Shown here piece by piece: positions 31,552-41,500 of a stretch of 64,000 nt of DNA. This stretch comes from Coix lacryma-jobi var. lacryma-jobi (taxonomy: Eukaryota; Streptophyta; Magnoliopsida; Poales; Poaceae). The notes beneath the pieces are model-generated. The model was given only the letters and a program-made list of their open reading frames with translations. It ran no database searches and was not told the DNA's origin. The position numbers and the translations under genes were made by a program. The stretch is taken from the NCBI GenBank assembly GCA_009763385.1, contig CM019823.1:168856302-168920301 (forward strand), in the 5' to 3' direction. Numbering within the stretch: the first letter of the stretch is position 1; every line of letters starts with the position of its first letter.

Positions 31552-32263
31552 TACTAATAGTACCAGCTGTGTATAGACATGTATATCTATCCTAGCTAGC
31601 CTAATATGTCTTTCCATGCAAACTGGATTGTGGTGTGGTACGGTGCACCCCGTCATGTATTATTTCTACCCTATATAGAGACAATAGACACCAACAAAAT
31701 TATGTAACCAGCTTTGCCAAATCTCAATGTTAATGATGATGCTCGTCATTACATCGGATCTTGAGTATTATTATATTTATCATGGAAGCAGTTTGCTAGT
31801 CTTGGATGTGGATTTCAACCTCTTCTTTTGTTCTGCTTTCTGTATTGTTAGGAATGCATGCAAACCCGGCCCGCTTGCATCGCTATGCAATGTCCTGCCT
31901 GTTTTGTCAAGGCCGGCTTGTAATCATGTGGTTTTTTTTTTGCATCATTTTTCTAGCTCATATTCATTCTTTCCATTAATACTATAAGGGCTTCTCCACT
32001 GGTGTTTTTAAATTAAAGCGACTCATAGGAATACTTTAATTGGCATGAGTCGATGGAGAGGCCTGCAGCAAACCGATGGATTGAATGTGTCAGTAACCGA
32101 CCACGAAACAGGAGCCGATTCATACTGATTAAAATAGTATTCATATAATACAAATCCTTGCGTGGGAGAATCCGCAGGCTCTCAGCACTCGCGTGCGTCC
32201 CACGCGCAGCCTCAAGCTTCATGCACCCGTGTACACCTACAAAACGAGCACAGCTACCCACAT
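31552..32263. other. No gene recognised
   Basis: Intergenic or 3'-untranslated sequence after the host-like exon. Short frames on both strands have no domain. A GGGCTTCTCCACTGGTG word at 31987 resembles a MITE end, but no partner was found. Confidence 0.45.
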
Positions 32264-32385
32264 GAGGCCTTATTTGGATGCGCATGTATCTACCTCAAAC
32301 CACATGGATTGTAGTGTAACTTAGTTCAAATACACTCCAACACATGTGGATTTAACTAAAAACATGTACATCCAAACAAGCCCTC
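32264..32385. mobile_element. Short MITE with GAGGSCTTRTTTGGATG ends
   Basis: GAGGCCTTATTTGGATG at the left and, reverse-complemented, GAGGGCTTGTTTGGATG at the right form inverted repeats around 122 bp of non-coding sequence. A target duplication is not clear, so the superfamily (hAT or Tourist) is left open. Confidence 0.6.
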
Positions 32386-32848
32386 GGTATTAATCTTTGA
32401 CGCGTGTATAGTTATGTGCATTCTTTTTTTAGCTAGATAATGTACATCTTCCGGAAATATATAAGATTTAGAAGTATATCAGTGCATGCCCCGCTGCACC
32501 TTCCGGCTGCTATGGCTGGACATTTTCAGTTCAAGCTACAATAATTTACAGCCAAAAAAGTTACAGGGAACATAGTTTAGTCCTCTACTGTTTAATCATC
32601 ATAATCAACGTGTGTATTTACGTCTACACAAGCGCGGCGAAACAAGCGCGGCGAAGTTCGCCTACCAACCTTGTTCATACTAAAACTAGATAAGAATAGA
32701 AGGGATGGAAAGCACTGGTTCCCTTGCACTGGCTTACGAGAACTAAACAATTTTTTTTATTAGATTAGCCCACGGGAAGAGTCGACTCACCACTACCGCA
32801 GGTTACATGGTCTTCATCTCCTCAAAAAATCGACTCAGCTCATTGCTA
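32386..32848. other. No feature recognised
   Basis: Intergenic sequence with no supported gene or terminus. Confidence 0.5.
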
Positions 32849-33152
32849 CACTATGGGAGATTCATTCTTTGCCGAGTGCTTGTCTTAAATGTACTCGATG
32901 AAGGCTTTGCCGAGTGCCGCACTCGGCAAAGATCTCTCGACAAAGAAAGTGTTAGCAAAGGGCTCTTTGCCGAGTACTAAATATCGGGCACTCGGCAAAG
33001 GTTTTGCCGAGTGCTGACATGACACTCGGCAAAGAAAAGCACTCGGCAAAGAAAAGAACGAAAAAAATCCTGAAAAATAGGGAAAAAAATTATATTTAAT
33101 CGGGGGGCCACTGGGCAGCGCCCATCCTCGTCTCCCTCGAGATCGCAAGTTG

Positions 33153-33216
33153 TGGTATTTTTCGCACAATTTTCTTTCACGCAGTGGTATTTTTCGCACA
33201 ATTTTCTTTCACGCAG
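33153..33216. repeat. 32-bp perfect direct duplication
   Basis: The 32 bases starting TGGTATTTTTCGCAC at 33153 repeat exactly from 33185. Confidence 0.9.
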
Positions 33217-33349
33217 CCAGCAGGATTCAATCTCACGATCCCTCGCTCGCGCGAAGCCTCCTCTACCACTACACTACACACTCACATACGTTTCATCTCT
33301 GTTTCGGTTCCCCATATATTATACTAAACCAAGTGTAATTTACTTATTT

Positions 33350-33965
33350 GAGGCCCTAAACAAATTCAAATTAAAAAGTTGTCAACTACAAAGTTTTCTA
33401 ACTTTTTAAGATCTACAACTTTTATTTTGGTAGTTTTTCCATCTAAGGTCGTTTATAAAAAATTCAATTTCAAATTTGATAATTTGAAACGTAGTTTTTG
33501 TTGACAGATGATTTCAAATCAAAAAGTTGTCAACTATAAAGTTTCATACCTTTTCGAGATCTATAACCTTTATTTTGGCCATTTTTCTAGCTGAGATATT
33601 TTAAAAAATTCAAATTTCAAAATTTTTAAATTCAAATATAGTTTTGCAAGACAAGATGATTTTAAATTAAAAAGTTGTCAACTACAAAGTTTCATAACTT
33701 TTTGAGATCTACAACTTTTGTTTTCGTTATTTCTCCATCCGAGGTCTTTTGAAAAATATGAATTTTAAATTATTTAAATTCGAACGCAGTTTTGCAAAAC
33801 TAGATGACTTTCAAATTAAAAAGTTATCAACTGCAAACTTTCATAACTTGTCAGGATCTACAAAGTTTATTTTGGTTGTTTGATCATTTGTGCATCTGAC
33901 ATTATGGTTCTAATATTATTCACAAACATTATATATCATTTTTATAGTTTCATAAACTACCAGAG
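33350..33965. repeat. 148-bp tandem repeat, four diverged units
   Basis: The words AAAAAGTTGTCAACTACAAAG and TCTACAACTTTTATTTTGG recur at 148-149 bp spacing (AAAAAGTTGTCAAC-type words near 33373, 33521, 33669 and 33818). Each unit ends in a variant of AGATGATTTCAAAT. AT-rich and non-coding, filling the centre of the CACTA element. Confidence 0.8.
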
Positions 33966-34290
33966 AGATACGTAGAATTTGTGAACAAAATTATTTTAAG
34001 TTTGTCAAATGAAGAAATCACCAAAACAAAAATTGTTCATCTTGATAAGTTAAACAACTTTGTAGTTGAAAACTTTTTCATTTGGATTAATTTACTGCTT
34101 CAAAATATAATTAAAAACTGGTTTTGCCGAGTGTCAAAAAAAACACTCGGCAAAGAGCTCTTTGTCAAGTGCAAAAAAAACACTCAACAAAGAAATTCTT
34201 TGTCGAGTGTCAAAAAAAATCACTTAGCAAGGAATTTCTTTGCCGAGTGTTTTTTTTTGAACTCGGCAAAGAAAATCTTGATGATCTGCT

Positions 34291-35000
34291 CGATGATCTT
34301 GACATGAAGACAACATGTCTTATGTTGTTCGGTTGTTCCATCCGTTGTCACGCTGGTTACAACGGTACCTACCTTCGGGAGAGGGTCAAGAATCTTGAAA
34401 AGGAGAAGAAGGATCTGGAGAAAGTGATTGACTGATTGGCACCTTGGAGTCCTTTCTTAAGAAGGTTGATGAGGAAGTTAAGAAGTCGTAGGAGGATGCT
34501 CAGGAAGTTTTGAATCGCAACGTCGACCTGGTCGCCTCTATCCGTGAGAAAGACGAAGCTTTGGCCAAGGCTGAGAAACATGCTGAGGATTTGGAGTTGC
34601 AGTTATCTTCACAGAGAGAGGCATGGCGGTTGTGCATGGAGAGCGTTAAGGCGAAGGTTGATGTTTCTTTGGTTGAATGTGGTGGTTCCGCTAGCGGCTC
34701 GCTGTCGGATGTCGATGCTGAAGCCTTCGAATCATGGCTTAACTCTGAGCCTGGTCTTATTGGTCCACTTGTTCGGAACACTGTTGACTTTGGTGGCTAT
34801 GTTGGTGCTCTTGGCATGTCCTGTTCACTATGGAAGCTTGGTTGTGAGCACCTTCAGATCATTCGACAGCCAGACCATCAATTTCCTAGTGTTGACAAGG
34901 TACGTGTGTCTCGAACGGATGATGTGGATGTTCGGAACTACGCCATGCACTTTTTGCGCAAGTTTTGGACAGATACGAATGGTCGGGCCCTCACTTTCTA
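34291..35000 (+). pseudogene. Degenerate coiled-coil reading frame, probably transposon-derived
   Basis: Open segments join across two stops (near 34434 and at 34489-34491). They encode lysine/glutamate-rich coiled coil (RVKNLEKEKKDLEKV, EKDEALAKAEKHAEDLELQL) and then a globular-looking C-terminus (ESWLNSEPGLIGPLVRN, VRNYAMHFLRKFWTDTNG) ending at 35000. No named domain is recognised. The layout resembles the C-terminal half of accessory proteins of Tat-type gypsy elements, such as the antisense gene at 52858, but I see no clear sequence match. Confidence 0.45.
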
Positions 35001-35165
35001 GGAGTCCGCTGAAGCTACGAGCTAGGTGTTGTGTCATCTGTTTTTCGTTATTGAGTGCTCTTTCGTGTGTTGTGTTTTAGAGGGTTTCCTTTTGTTTTTG
35101 TTTTTGTTGACAAGTTTTTATTTATGTTTGCCAGGCTCAGAGGGAATCTTTGCCCTCTCCCCCTC
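35001..35165. other. Flank carrying the CCCTC target site
   Basis: T-rich 3' flank of the coiled-coil pseudogene, ending in CCCTC (35161-35165), the left target duplication of the Tekay element. Confidence 0.7.
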
Positions 35166-38100
35166 TGCAACACCCTAGGTGTTAAGCAACCCTAAAATGC
35201 ATAATTTGACATAGCATGAGCATAGCATCTCATCATTTCATGTGCATTTGTTTGTATGAGTGTTTAAGTCCTTGCCTAGTCTCTAGTAAATCCATGTTTT
35301 GCTTATTGTTTCTGACCTAGTGCCTTAAACCAAAGTTGTAGATCTAGATGAATGGAACAACTTTGCTTAAAAGCACTTTTCAGAAAAAGCTTTTAAAATA
35401 TGATTTCTTGCATTAGAAAATAGATTAGAAGTAATTTTTTTTTCTAAGCAGAATTTGGACTTGAGCCTTAAAGATGAATTGTTCTTTGCAAAATTCTAAG
35501 CAACTTTGCCTTTAGGACCTTTTCATAGTTCGGCTTATTTTGGAAGATAAAGAGCAGCAAAGAAATTTCAAAAACCTCTTTTGTTTAAACCTGCCCGCGG
35601 GCCCCACCCGTCAGCCCCTTCTTCCTCTCCCCGCGCGCGCCGCTGGCTGCTCACCGCCGCAGCCGCTGCCGCCGAAGGCCCGCCTGCCAGGCCGTTCAAA
35701 CCGCCGCTCGCCGCCGCAGCCGCTGCCGCCGAAGGCCCGCCTGCCAGGCCGTTCAAACCGCCGCTCGCCGCCCCTGGATTCCGACCAAACTGCCCGCGTG
35801 CTCTGCCCCCTCTCTGCGTGCTCGCCGTATGGCCGCCGATTCCTGGCGCCGCCGCGCCCGGTCGGCAGCCCTCCCGACGGGAACCGGCCAGGTGCAATGC
35901 ACCGAGCCCTTCGTTCCCTTTGCCTCCTCTCCACGTTGCGCTCGCTAGCCAGAAGCTCACTTCCTCGCCCACTCTCTTGATCGCAAACTCGCCATCCTCC
36001 TCCACTCATCTTCTCCAGATTCCTCCAGAACTTCGGCGAGCAATCTCTCACCACTCAACGCACCGCCGCCCGATTCCTCCCGTCGACCTATCCGCCCAAA
36101 CCTCCTCTTTCACCAGCAAGGGTTGGTTTCCCCTCTTCCCCTCTCTAGCCGGCGGAACGTCGAGCGCAAACCTCGGGTTCTCGCCATGGCCGCCACCATG
36201 ACCTTGACGTGGACCGGCCATTTCCGACCGAACCAGCTCGAGCCAAGCCCCGTCCTAGCTTTGCCTTCCTCCGTAGGTGCTTAGGGTTAGATGGAGAACC
36301 TCCACTCGTCGTAGTTTGCCCGGAACAGGGCCATGCCGCCACCATGTTCGCCGCGGACCGCCGCCGTGCGTGGTGCCGGGCAATGCCGAGGCCGGCAAGG
36401 CTCGATAGCAGCCTCGAAAGATAGCTTAGGGAGTGCTTGAGCCAATGCTCGCGCCGCCGAGCCCTGGGTTAGCCGGGCAAAGCCGCGCCGTAGAGTTGCC
36501 GCGCCGCCGCTCCGCCATTGCCACCGTCGAGCTTGCTCCGGTGATGCTCTGGCCATGAGACCTAGCCGACCGTGTTCGCCTTGCTTTGGTGAGCCTAGCC
36601 GGGTAGTTGGTGTCGCCGGAAACCTCACCGCCGGCGAGATAACACCGGTCAACTCTAGCGGGAGCCGTGTGCCTCCGACGCGTCGGCCCGTTGACCGCTG
36701 GCAAGTGGGGTCGTCTGACTAGCGGGTCCCGCTAGGCAGAGAGAGAAGGAGAGAAAGCTGGGTGCGCTAGCGCTCGGAATAGCCGGGTGTGCATAGCGTT
36801 TTGGTTGTGTCTGCAGGTGCTTGTAGCCGGGTGTCCATAGCAGTTTAGGTTAAGTTTTCTTTAAAATAGGTTTTGCAGATTTGGTTAAAAAGCTTCAAAA
36901 ATTTATACAAGGCTCATTTTAAGTCCAAATCCTGTGAAACAAATTTTATTGTGTTAAGCATGAGTAGATCTAACTATGAAAAATGGTAAATGCATTTTTG
37001 GTGATACTTTTATGTGTAGATTAAATTAAGTTGGGAATTTGCTGTTAACTTGGAAAATGCATAACTAATTCTGTAGAGGTCACAAAAATGTGATTCTAGT
37101 TTTGTTAGGTTTGTGCAGATAAGCAGTTTCAGGGAAAAATATAATATGAAGTTGTTATGTGAAATACTTTTGCAGTAGTATCTAAAATGGTTAAATGTTG
37201 TTTTCTTGTAAAATTTGTAGTAATTAAAATATGAGGAGTATGAACCTGATAATTTTTGTAGACTGCTCTTGTGCTAAGAGGTTTAGAAGAGAAATATGAA
37301 ATTTTTCGTTTGACACTTTCTGTTAGGATGTGTAGTTCAAAGCACCTTTTCACCATACTATTTGTCTTTTTCATAGGGGACAATGTTTAAATTCAAATGG
37401 CCTAAAATTTTAACAGTGGACTGTTTTGCATAGTGTTAATCTATGGTAATTTTTGTAGATTTTTCTGAAGCTGTCTACGATGGGTTGCTGTTATAGGCAT
37501 GAATAAATAGGGTTATTTCAGCAAGTAGTTAGATGAAATAAATTAATTAAGTAGGTGTTGCTGTAGTAATTATACACTTTAACCAGGTACTTATGAAGGT
37601 CAAATGGTTGGTTAGATGTTAAGGTCTTTTATAACCATTAGGATGATGTTGACTATCTTGTTGAAGAGAATGCAGTAGATGACATGTGCTTATCTCCTGA
37701 TTGCTGTTAATCCTATGCATCACATATGCATTCTATGTGCATTCATCCTATTCATACATATTATGCATCATACAGGATCAACGGAAGAGACCCAGAATCA
37801 GCCGACCCAGGAAGAACCCAGCCAGGAAGAGACGCTGACCGAGGAGGCCGGAGGGACCGACGCCGAAGAACTACCAGGGTGTCGCGACCACCGCCCTTCT
37901 GATTTCGAGAAAGGCAAGCCCCGGAGCATTCTAACTCCTACGGTTTGCAATTGTCTTACAATTAACCTGATGATGAATGTTGCATTAGGTTATAGGAATT
38001 GGTTGCTACCATTGATGCATTATTACTTATCCTTGTCACCTGCAATTATATCTTGTTATCCCTATTTAGGTCTAGGCTCGTTATATGCTTAGCCCTGCTT

Positions 38101-39342
38101 AGATCGGTAAAAGTCGGGTGATTTCATGTCTCCCGCGTTAGGTGGATACTGATCATGATTAGCCTATGCTATCATGAACATAACCATGAGATAATTAATT
38201 GGAGACAGAGGCGGGATGTAAGAGCAGCAGGACATGGGTTCTGTGTGCTAGTAGTCTCCCGTCTATGTCGCATAGGACCCGTTCGAGAATGTCCCTTCAG
38301 TCAAATTGAACGCGTCGATCACTTAATGGAGCAGGTCTGAGTACCTCCCGCGAAGCCGAGTAAGGTTATTCGAGTCAGTGATGGAGATGTTGACGCCTAA
38401 CACCCAGGGCCTCAGCTTTACCGTGGACAACTATTCTGAACAACCTGGCATGGTCCAAGGGCAGGCAGGGCCTGATCGACCTGGCATGACCATGGGCAGT
38501 TATAGCTTGAGTGACCTGGCACTGAGATAACCCCCGGTGTAGAAGGGCCCATGGCCGTCCCGCCTGTTGTGTTCTCGAATCTCCTGACTGGTAGCTTACG
38601 ACTGCCGTAGCCGGATTGTGCCGAGCGAGTGTGAGACATTTTATCCCCAGCTGGTAGGAATTGATTATTATCGCCATCGCTCCTGGACAGTGAGCAGTTG
38701 ACTGTAGATCATCACCCGTAGAACTTATGGAACTAAGATAGTTATGGAATCTGAAAGGCTATTGTTAAAATAGTCACTCTTGATTGATTAATTAGTCAAG
38801 TGCTTGTTTAGTGCAGGTGCAAACCTAGTAAGGTAGAATTAATTATTAAAAGCAATTGCCAACACTGTAAATTGAGTTTTACTTACCAAAGCTTTCATGC
38901 AAAGGAGTATGCGTAGCCAACCCCACCTATACAGCCTACATGATCCTTGGTGTCTCGTTATTTCTGGTTTATGATGGGTAAGTCTAGCCGAGTACCTTCT
39001 TGTACTCAGGGTTTTGTTCCCTTGTTGTTGCAGATGGCCAGTGTTTCTATGGCACTGTATTAAGAACAATCCAAACTTATGTTTAAGACTATGTTGCTTC
39101 CGCTATTACTCAAAACTATGGTTTGTAATATTGTTTCGAACTCCGATGTATTTGAACTATGTTGTAACCTGTGAGCATGTTCGCTGAACTATTACGATCT
39201 TGGCTGGATGTCGTTGATTTTATTTGAAATCCTTCGAGATTTCCGGACTACCGGGTTTGTATGAGCTTAAGTACTTGATGATCTTTGCCATAAGCGGAGA
39301 TCTCGGTGCTTCATTTGGTGCAAATTGGTCGGTTCTGTTATA
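35166..39342 (+). repeat. 5' LTR of the Tekay element
   Basis: Begins TGCAACACCC and ends GGTTCTGTTATA, the final CA having become TA. At 4,177 bp it is shorter than the 3' LTR mainly because it lacks a hAT insertion and has a 105-bp deletion near 39056. It carries a private 57-bp tandem duplication at 35654-35767. Its first third is GC-rich (GGGCCCCACCCGTCAGC) and resembles plant gene 5' leaders. Confidence 0.92.
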
Positions 39343-39344
39343 GC

Positions 39345-39360
39345 TGGCATCAGAGCATAG
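39345..39360 (+). other. Primer binding site (initiator tRNA-Met type)
   Basis: TGGCATCAGAGCATAG lies two bases after the LTR and differs by one base from the TGGTATCAGAGC typical of initiator tRNA-Met priming. Confidence 0.8.
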
Positions 39361-40128
39361 TTTAGTATAGTATTCATAGTGTATTTGAAAACAATATTTT
39401 ATAAATATAAAACTGTAATTACCGACTTATAGTTATAGTAGGATTTGAAAATTTGCAAGAATTAAAACTAAAGTGTGCCAGTGACCAAGTCCTTATGCCC
39501 ATTAGGATCTTAGGTGGCTATGTAAGTACTAACTTGGGGGTCGTGCATCATATTTAAATTCTGTTCTTCTGTCGTCCATACGGCAAAGGTGAAATTGTAT
39601 AGGTGCTATTCTTCGGGATAGTAATGTATGGATCAATTTGCCTCTACGCCAAGGTAATGAGCGAGTTGTGAGAGCATGATCGGACAACCGCCGGTCTAGG
39701 GGTGTGTTAGATTAGTATTGGAGCATATACCTGTTACACACAAGTATATGTAAAGGTATTTAATTGACGGAGTATTTTATTTGATGGGTGCATATACTGC
39801 TTACGTGTATACTGGGTATGCACCTAAGTTAGTATTAGATTTATTTTCAGCATTGCATAATATTCATACTGTGGGCAGGGCTGAAATGAGTTTCTGCAGG
39901 TACGCTAACTTGCGAACGTGTAGTACGTTAGCTAACGCTATGAGTGAACGTTGTATGCCACCGTCTAGCCGTTAGATTGTTAGACAGTGAGGACGTATGT
40001 ACGCGCATGCATCATGATCATATAACTTTGCATTAATCTTCCTTCTTTCCTTATGATTATCGTCCCATTTTTCCTAATAAAAGTTGTTCTCAACTAATTA
40101 AAAACTATGTGGATAAAACTTCTTTCAG
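39361..40128 (+). other. Leader, probably containing an intron
   Basis: No coding domain. It ends in TTCTTTCAG directly in front of the ATG of the H3-like ORF, a good 3' splice site. Candidate donors such as CCAAG/GTAATGAG near 39651 are present, but the intron start is not certain. Confidence 0.5.
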
Positions 40129-41157
40129 ATGGCCCGTACCAAGCGTACAGCCCGTAAGTCAACTGGAGGCAGGAGGCCAAAATACATGCTGGGACCCTGG
40201 ACTGCTGAGGGGTCAGAGGATTTTCTGGAGGAGTTCGACATGCCTACCATTTTGTGGAGGGTGCTGCACTTGGTTGGGTACCAGGAGGGCCAGGAGCCGC
40301 AGTATGATTAGCATCGTGTTCAGTTTTTAGAGGATCGCTACATGTACACAGTTGAGGTGGACGTGCCCAGCCGTGATCCACAGGATCACGTACGGTGCCG
40401 CCGGGTGTTCGCACTGCAGGGTAGGACCCCGTGGGACGGAGCTAACAGGGTTGCCTATACTGTTCTTCGGGACATTATGGATGATCACCCGGAGGTGGTC
40501 GCGCAAGCCACTGCTAGCATCTTTCCTACGACGGACCCTTACCAGTCGGTGTGGCGTCAGCCAGGTGCCACCGTACTTGAGGCCAGTTCTTTGGAGCGAG
40601 AGCACTGCGCAGGACCAGCTGGGAGTGCTATGGCTGCACTCATGGCTACCTATGGGTGCTTGTCACGTAGCTACGACCACCTGGACCATATTCTCAGTGA
40701 GGAGATAGCTGCACATCACCAGAGTCAGGAGGAGCATGCTACAGAGATAGACCTCCTCACCAACCAGCTAGCTCACATGACTGTCGAGAGGGACCAGGCT
40801 CGTCAGAGGGAGCAGGAGGCGACGCAGCAGCTTAATGATCAGCAAGGGATGACAACTTTCCTATCCATGATCATGGCTGAGACTGAGGAGTCACTTCGAG
40901 GTGTGTGCCTTGAGGGCATGCGTGCAACCGAGCAGAACAGGCTTCTCAGGCTTCCGGTGGGAGACCTGGAGTTACAGCTTCACCATCTCCAGGATTACAA
41001 TGACCGCCTACATGAGGAGATCCATCGCCGCGAGAATGAGAGGAACCCCATCTTTCCTCAGGAGGACCCGGATCCCCGGGCTTCGTCTATTGGTTCTTCA
41101 TATATCTCGAGCGACGATGGCGACGATGATGATGATGATGGTGCCGATAGGGAGTAG
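40129..41157 (+). pseudogene. Accessory ORF with histone H3-like N-terminus
   Basis: One reading frame of about 342 codons with a single in-frame TAG at 40309-40311. The N-terminus MARTKRTARKSTGGRRPK matches the histone H3 tail at 12 of the first 13 positions after Met (only Q5 is R). It thus keeps the K4 and K9/S10 contexts, and then diverges from H3; no histone fold follows. Residues about 190-310 are rich in E/Q/H/R heptad-like sequence suggesting coiled coil (EEIAAHHQSQEEHATEIDLL). The C-terminus is SSDDGDDDDDDGADRE, strongly acidic. It lies between the primer binding site and gag, where gypsy elements may carry additional ORFs. The chosen ATG is placed right after a 3' splice site. Function unknown; a chromatin-related role is inference from the tail. 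Confidence 0.8.
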
Positions 41158-41500
41158 ACTAGATAGTGTTGGCGCGTAGTAACCTTTTGTCACATATCCT
41201 TCGCGCTTGATCTTTTGTGGTTATCGTGTTGATGTAAGGTGGTGTTATGGACCTGTGCACGTGTGGTACGAGACCTTTAAAAGTCCCATATGTATGGGCA
41301 CCTGTGGACGTTATGTTGGCTTTTGCATGTTATGTGATGAGCACTTCTATTATGAGATGATGCAATGTGGATTGAAATTATTTATGCCTCTGCAATTGTT
41401 TGGCGAACTCGTTTTTCCGAATAATTTCCGTTGGCATGGTTTAATATTCTCTACAATAACAACAACATCGCCTAATGATCATTGCTATCGGTACATGCAG

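Larger units (their letters stand above)
32849..34290. mobile_element. CACTA element of the TTTGCCGAGTG group, right terminus missing
   Basis: Starts CACTATGGGAGATTC, followed by TTTGCCGAGTGC / GCACTCGGCAAAG repeats (32871-33055). The middle holds a 32-bp direct duplication and a 148-bp tandem repeat; a second TTTGCCGAGTG array lies at 34121-34270. No CACTA terminus follows that array, and sequence changes abruptly at about 34275-34290. Same terminal-repeat group as the fragment at 7052. No transposase gene. Confidence 0.75.

Noticed and set aside
33350..33965. CRISPR-like array
   Set aside because: The 148-bp units are contiguous diverged tandem repeats in plant DNA, without repeat-spacer structure.
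35581..36201. Alanine/proline-rich host gene in the Tekay LTR
   Set aside because: Present in both LTRs with different frames broken; GC-rich leader-like sequence rather than a conserved protein.
40129..40311. A histone H3 gene or H3 pseudogene
   Set aside because: Similarity stops after about 18 residues, the histone fold is absent, and the frame continues into coiled-coil sequence within a retrotransposon.
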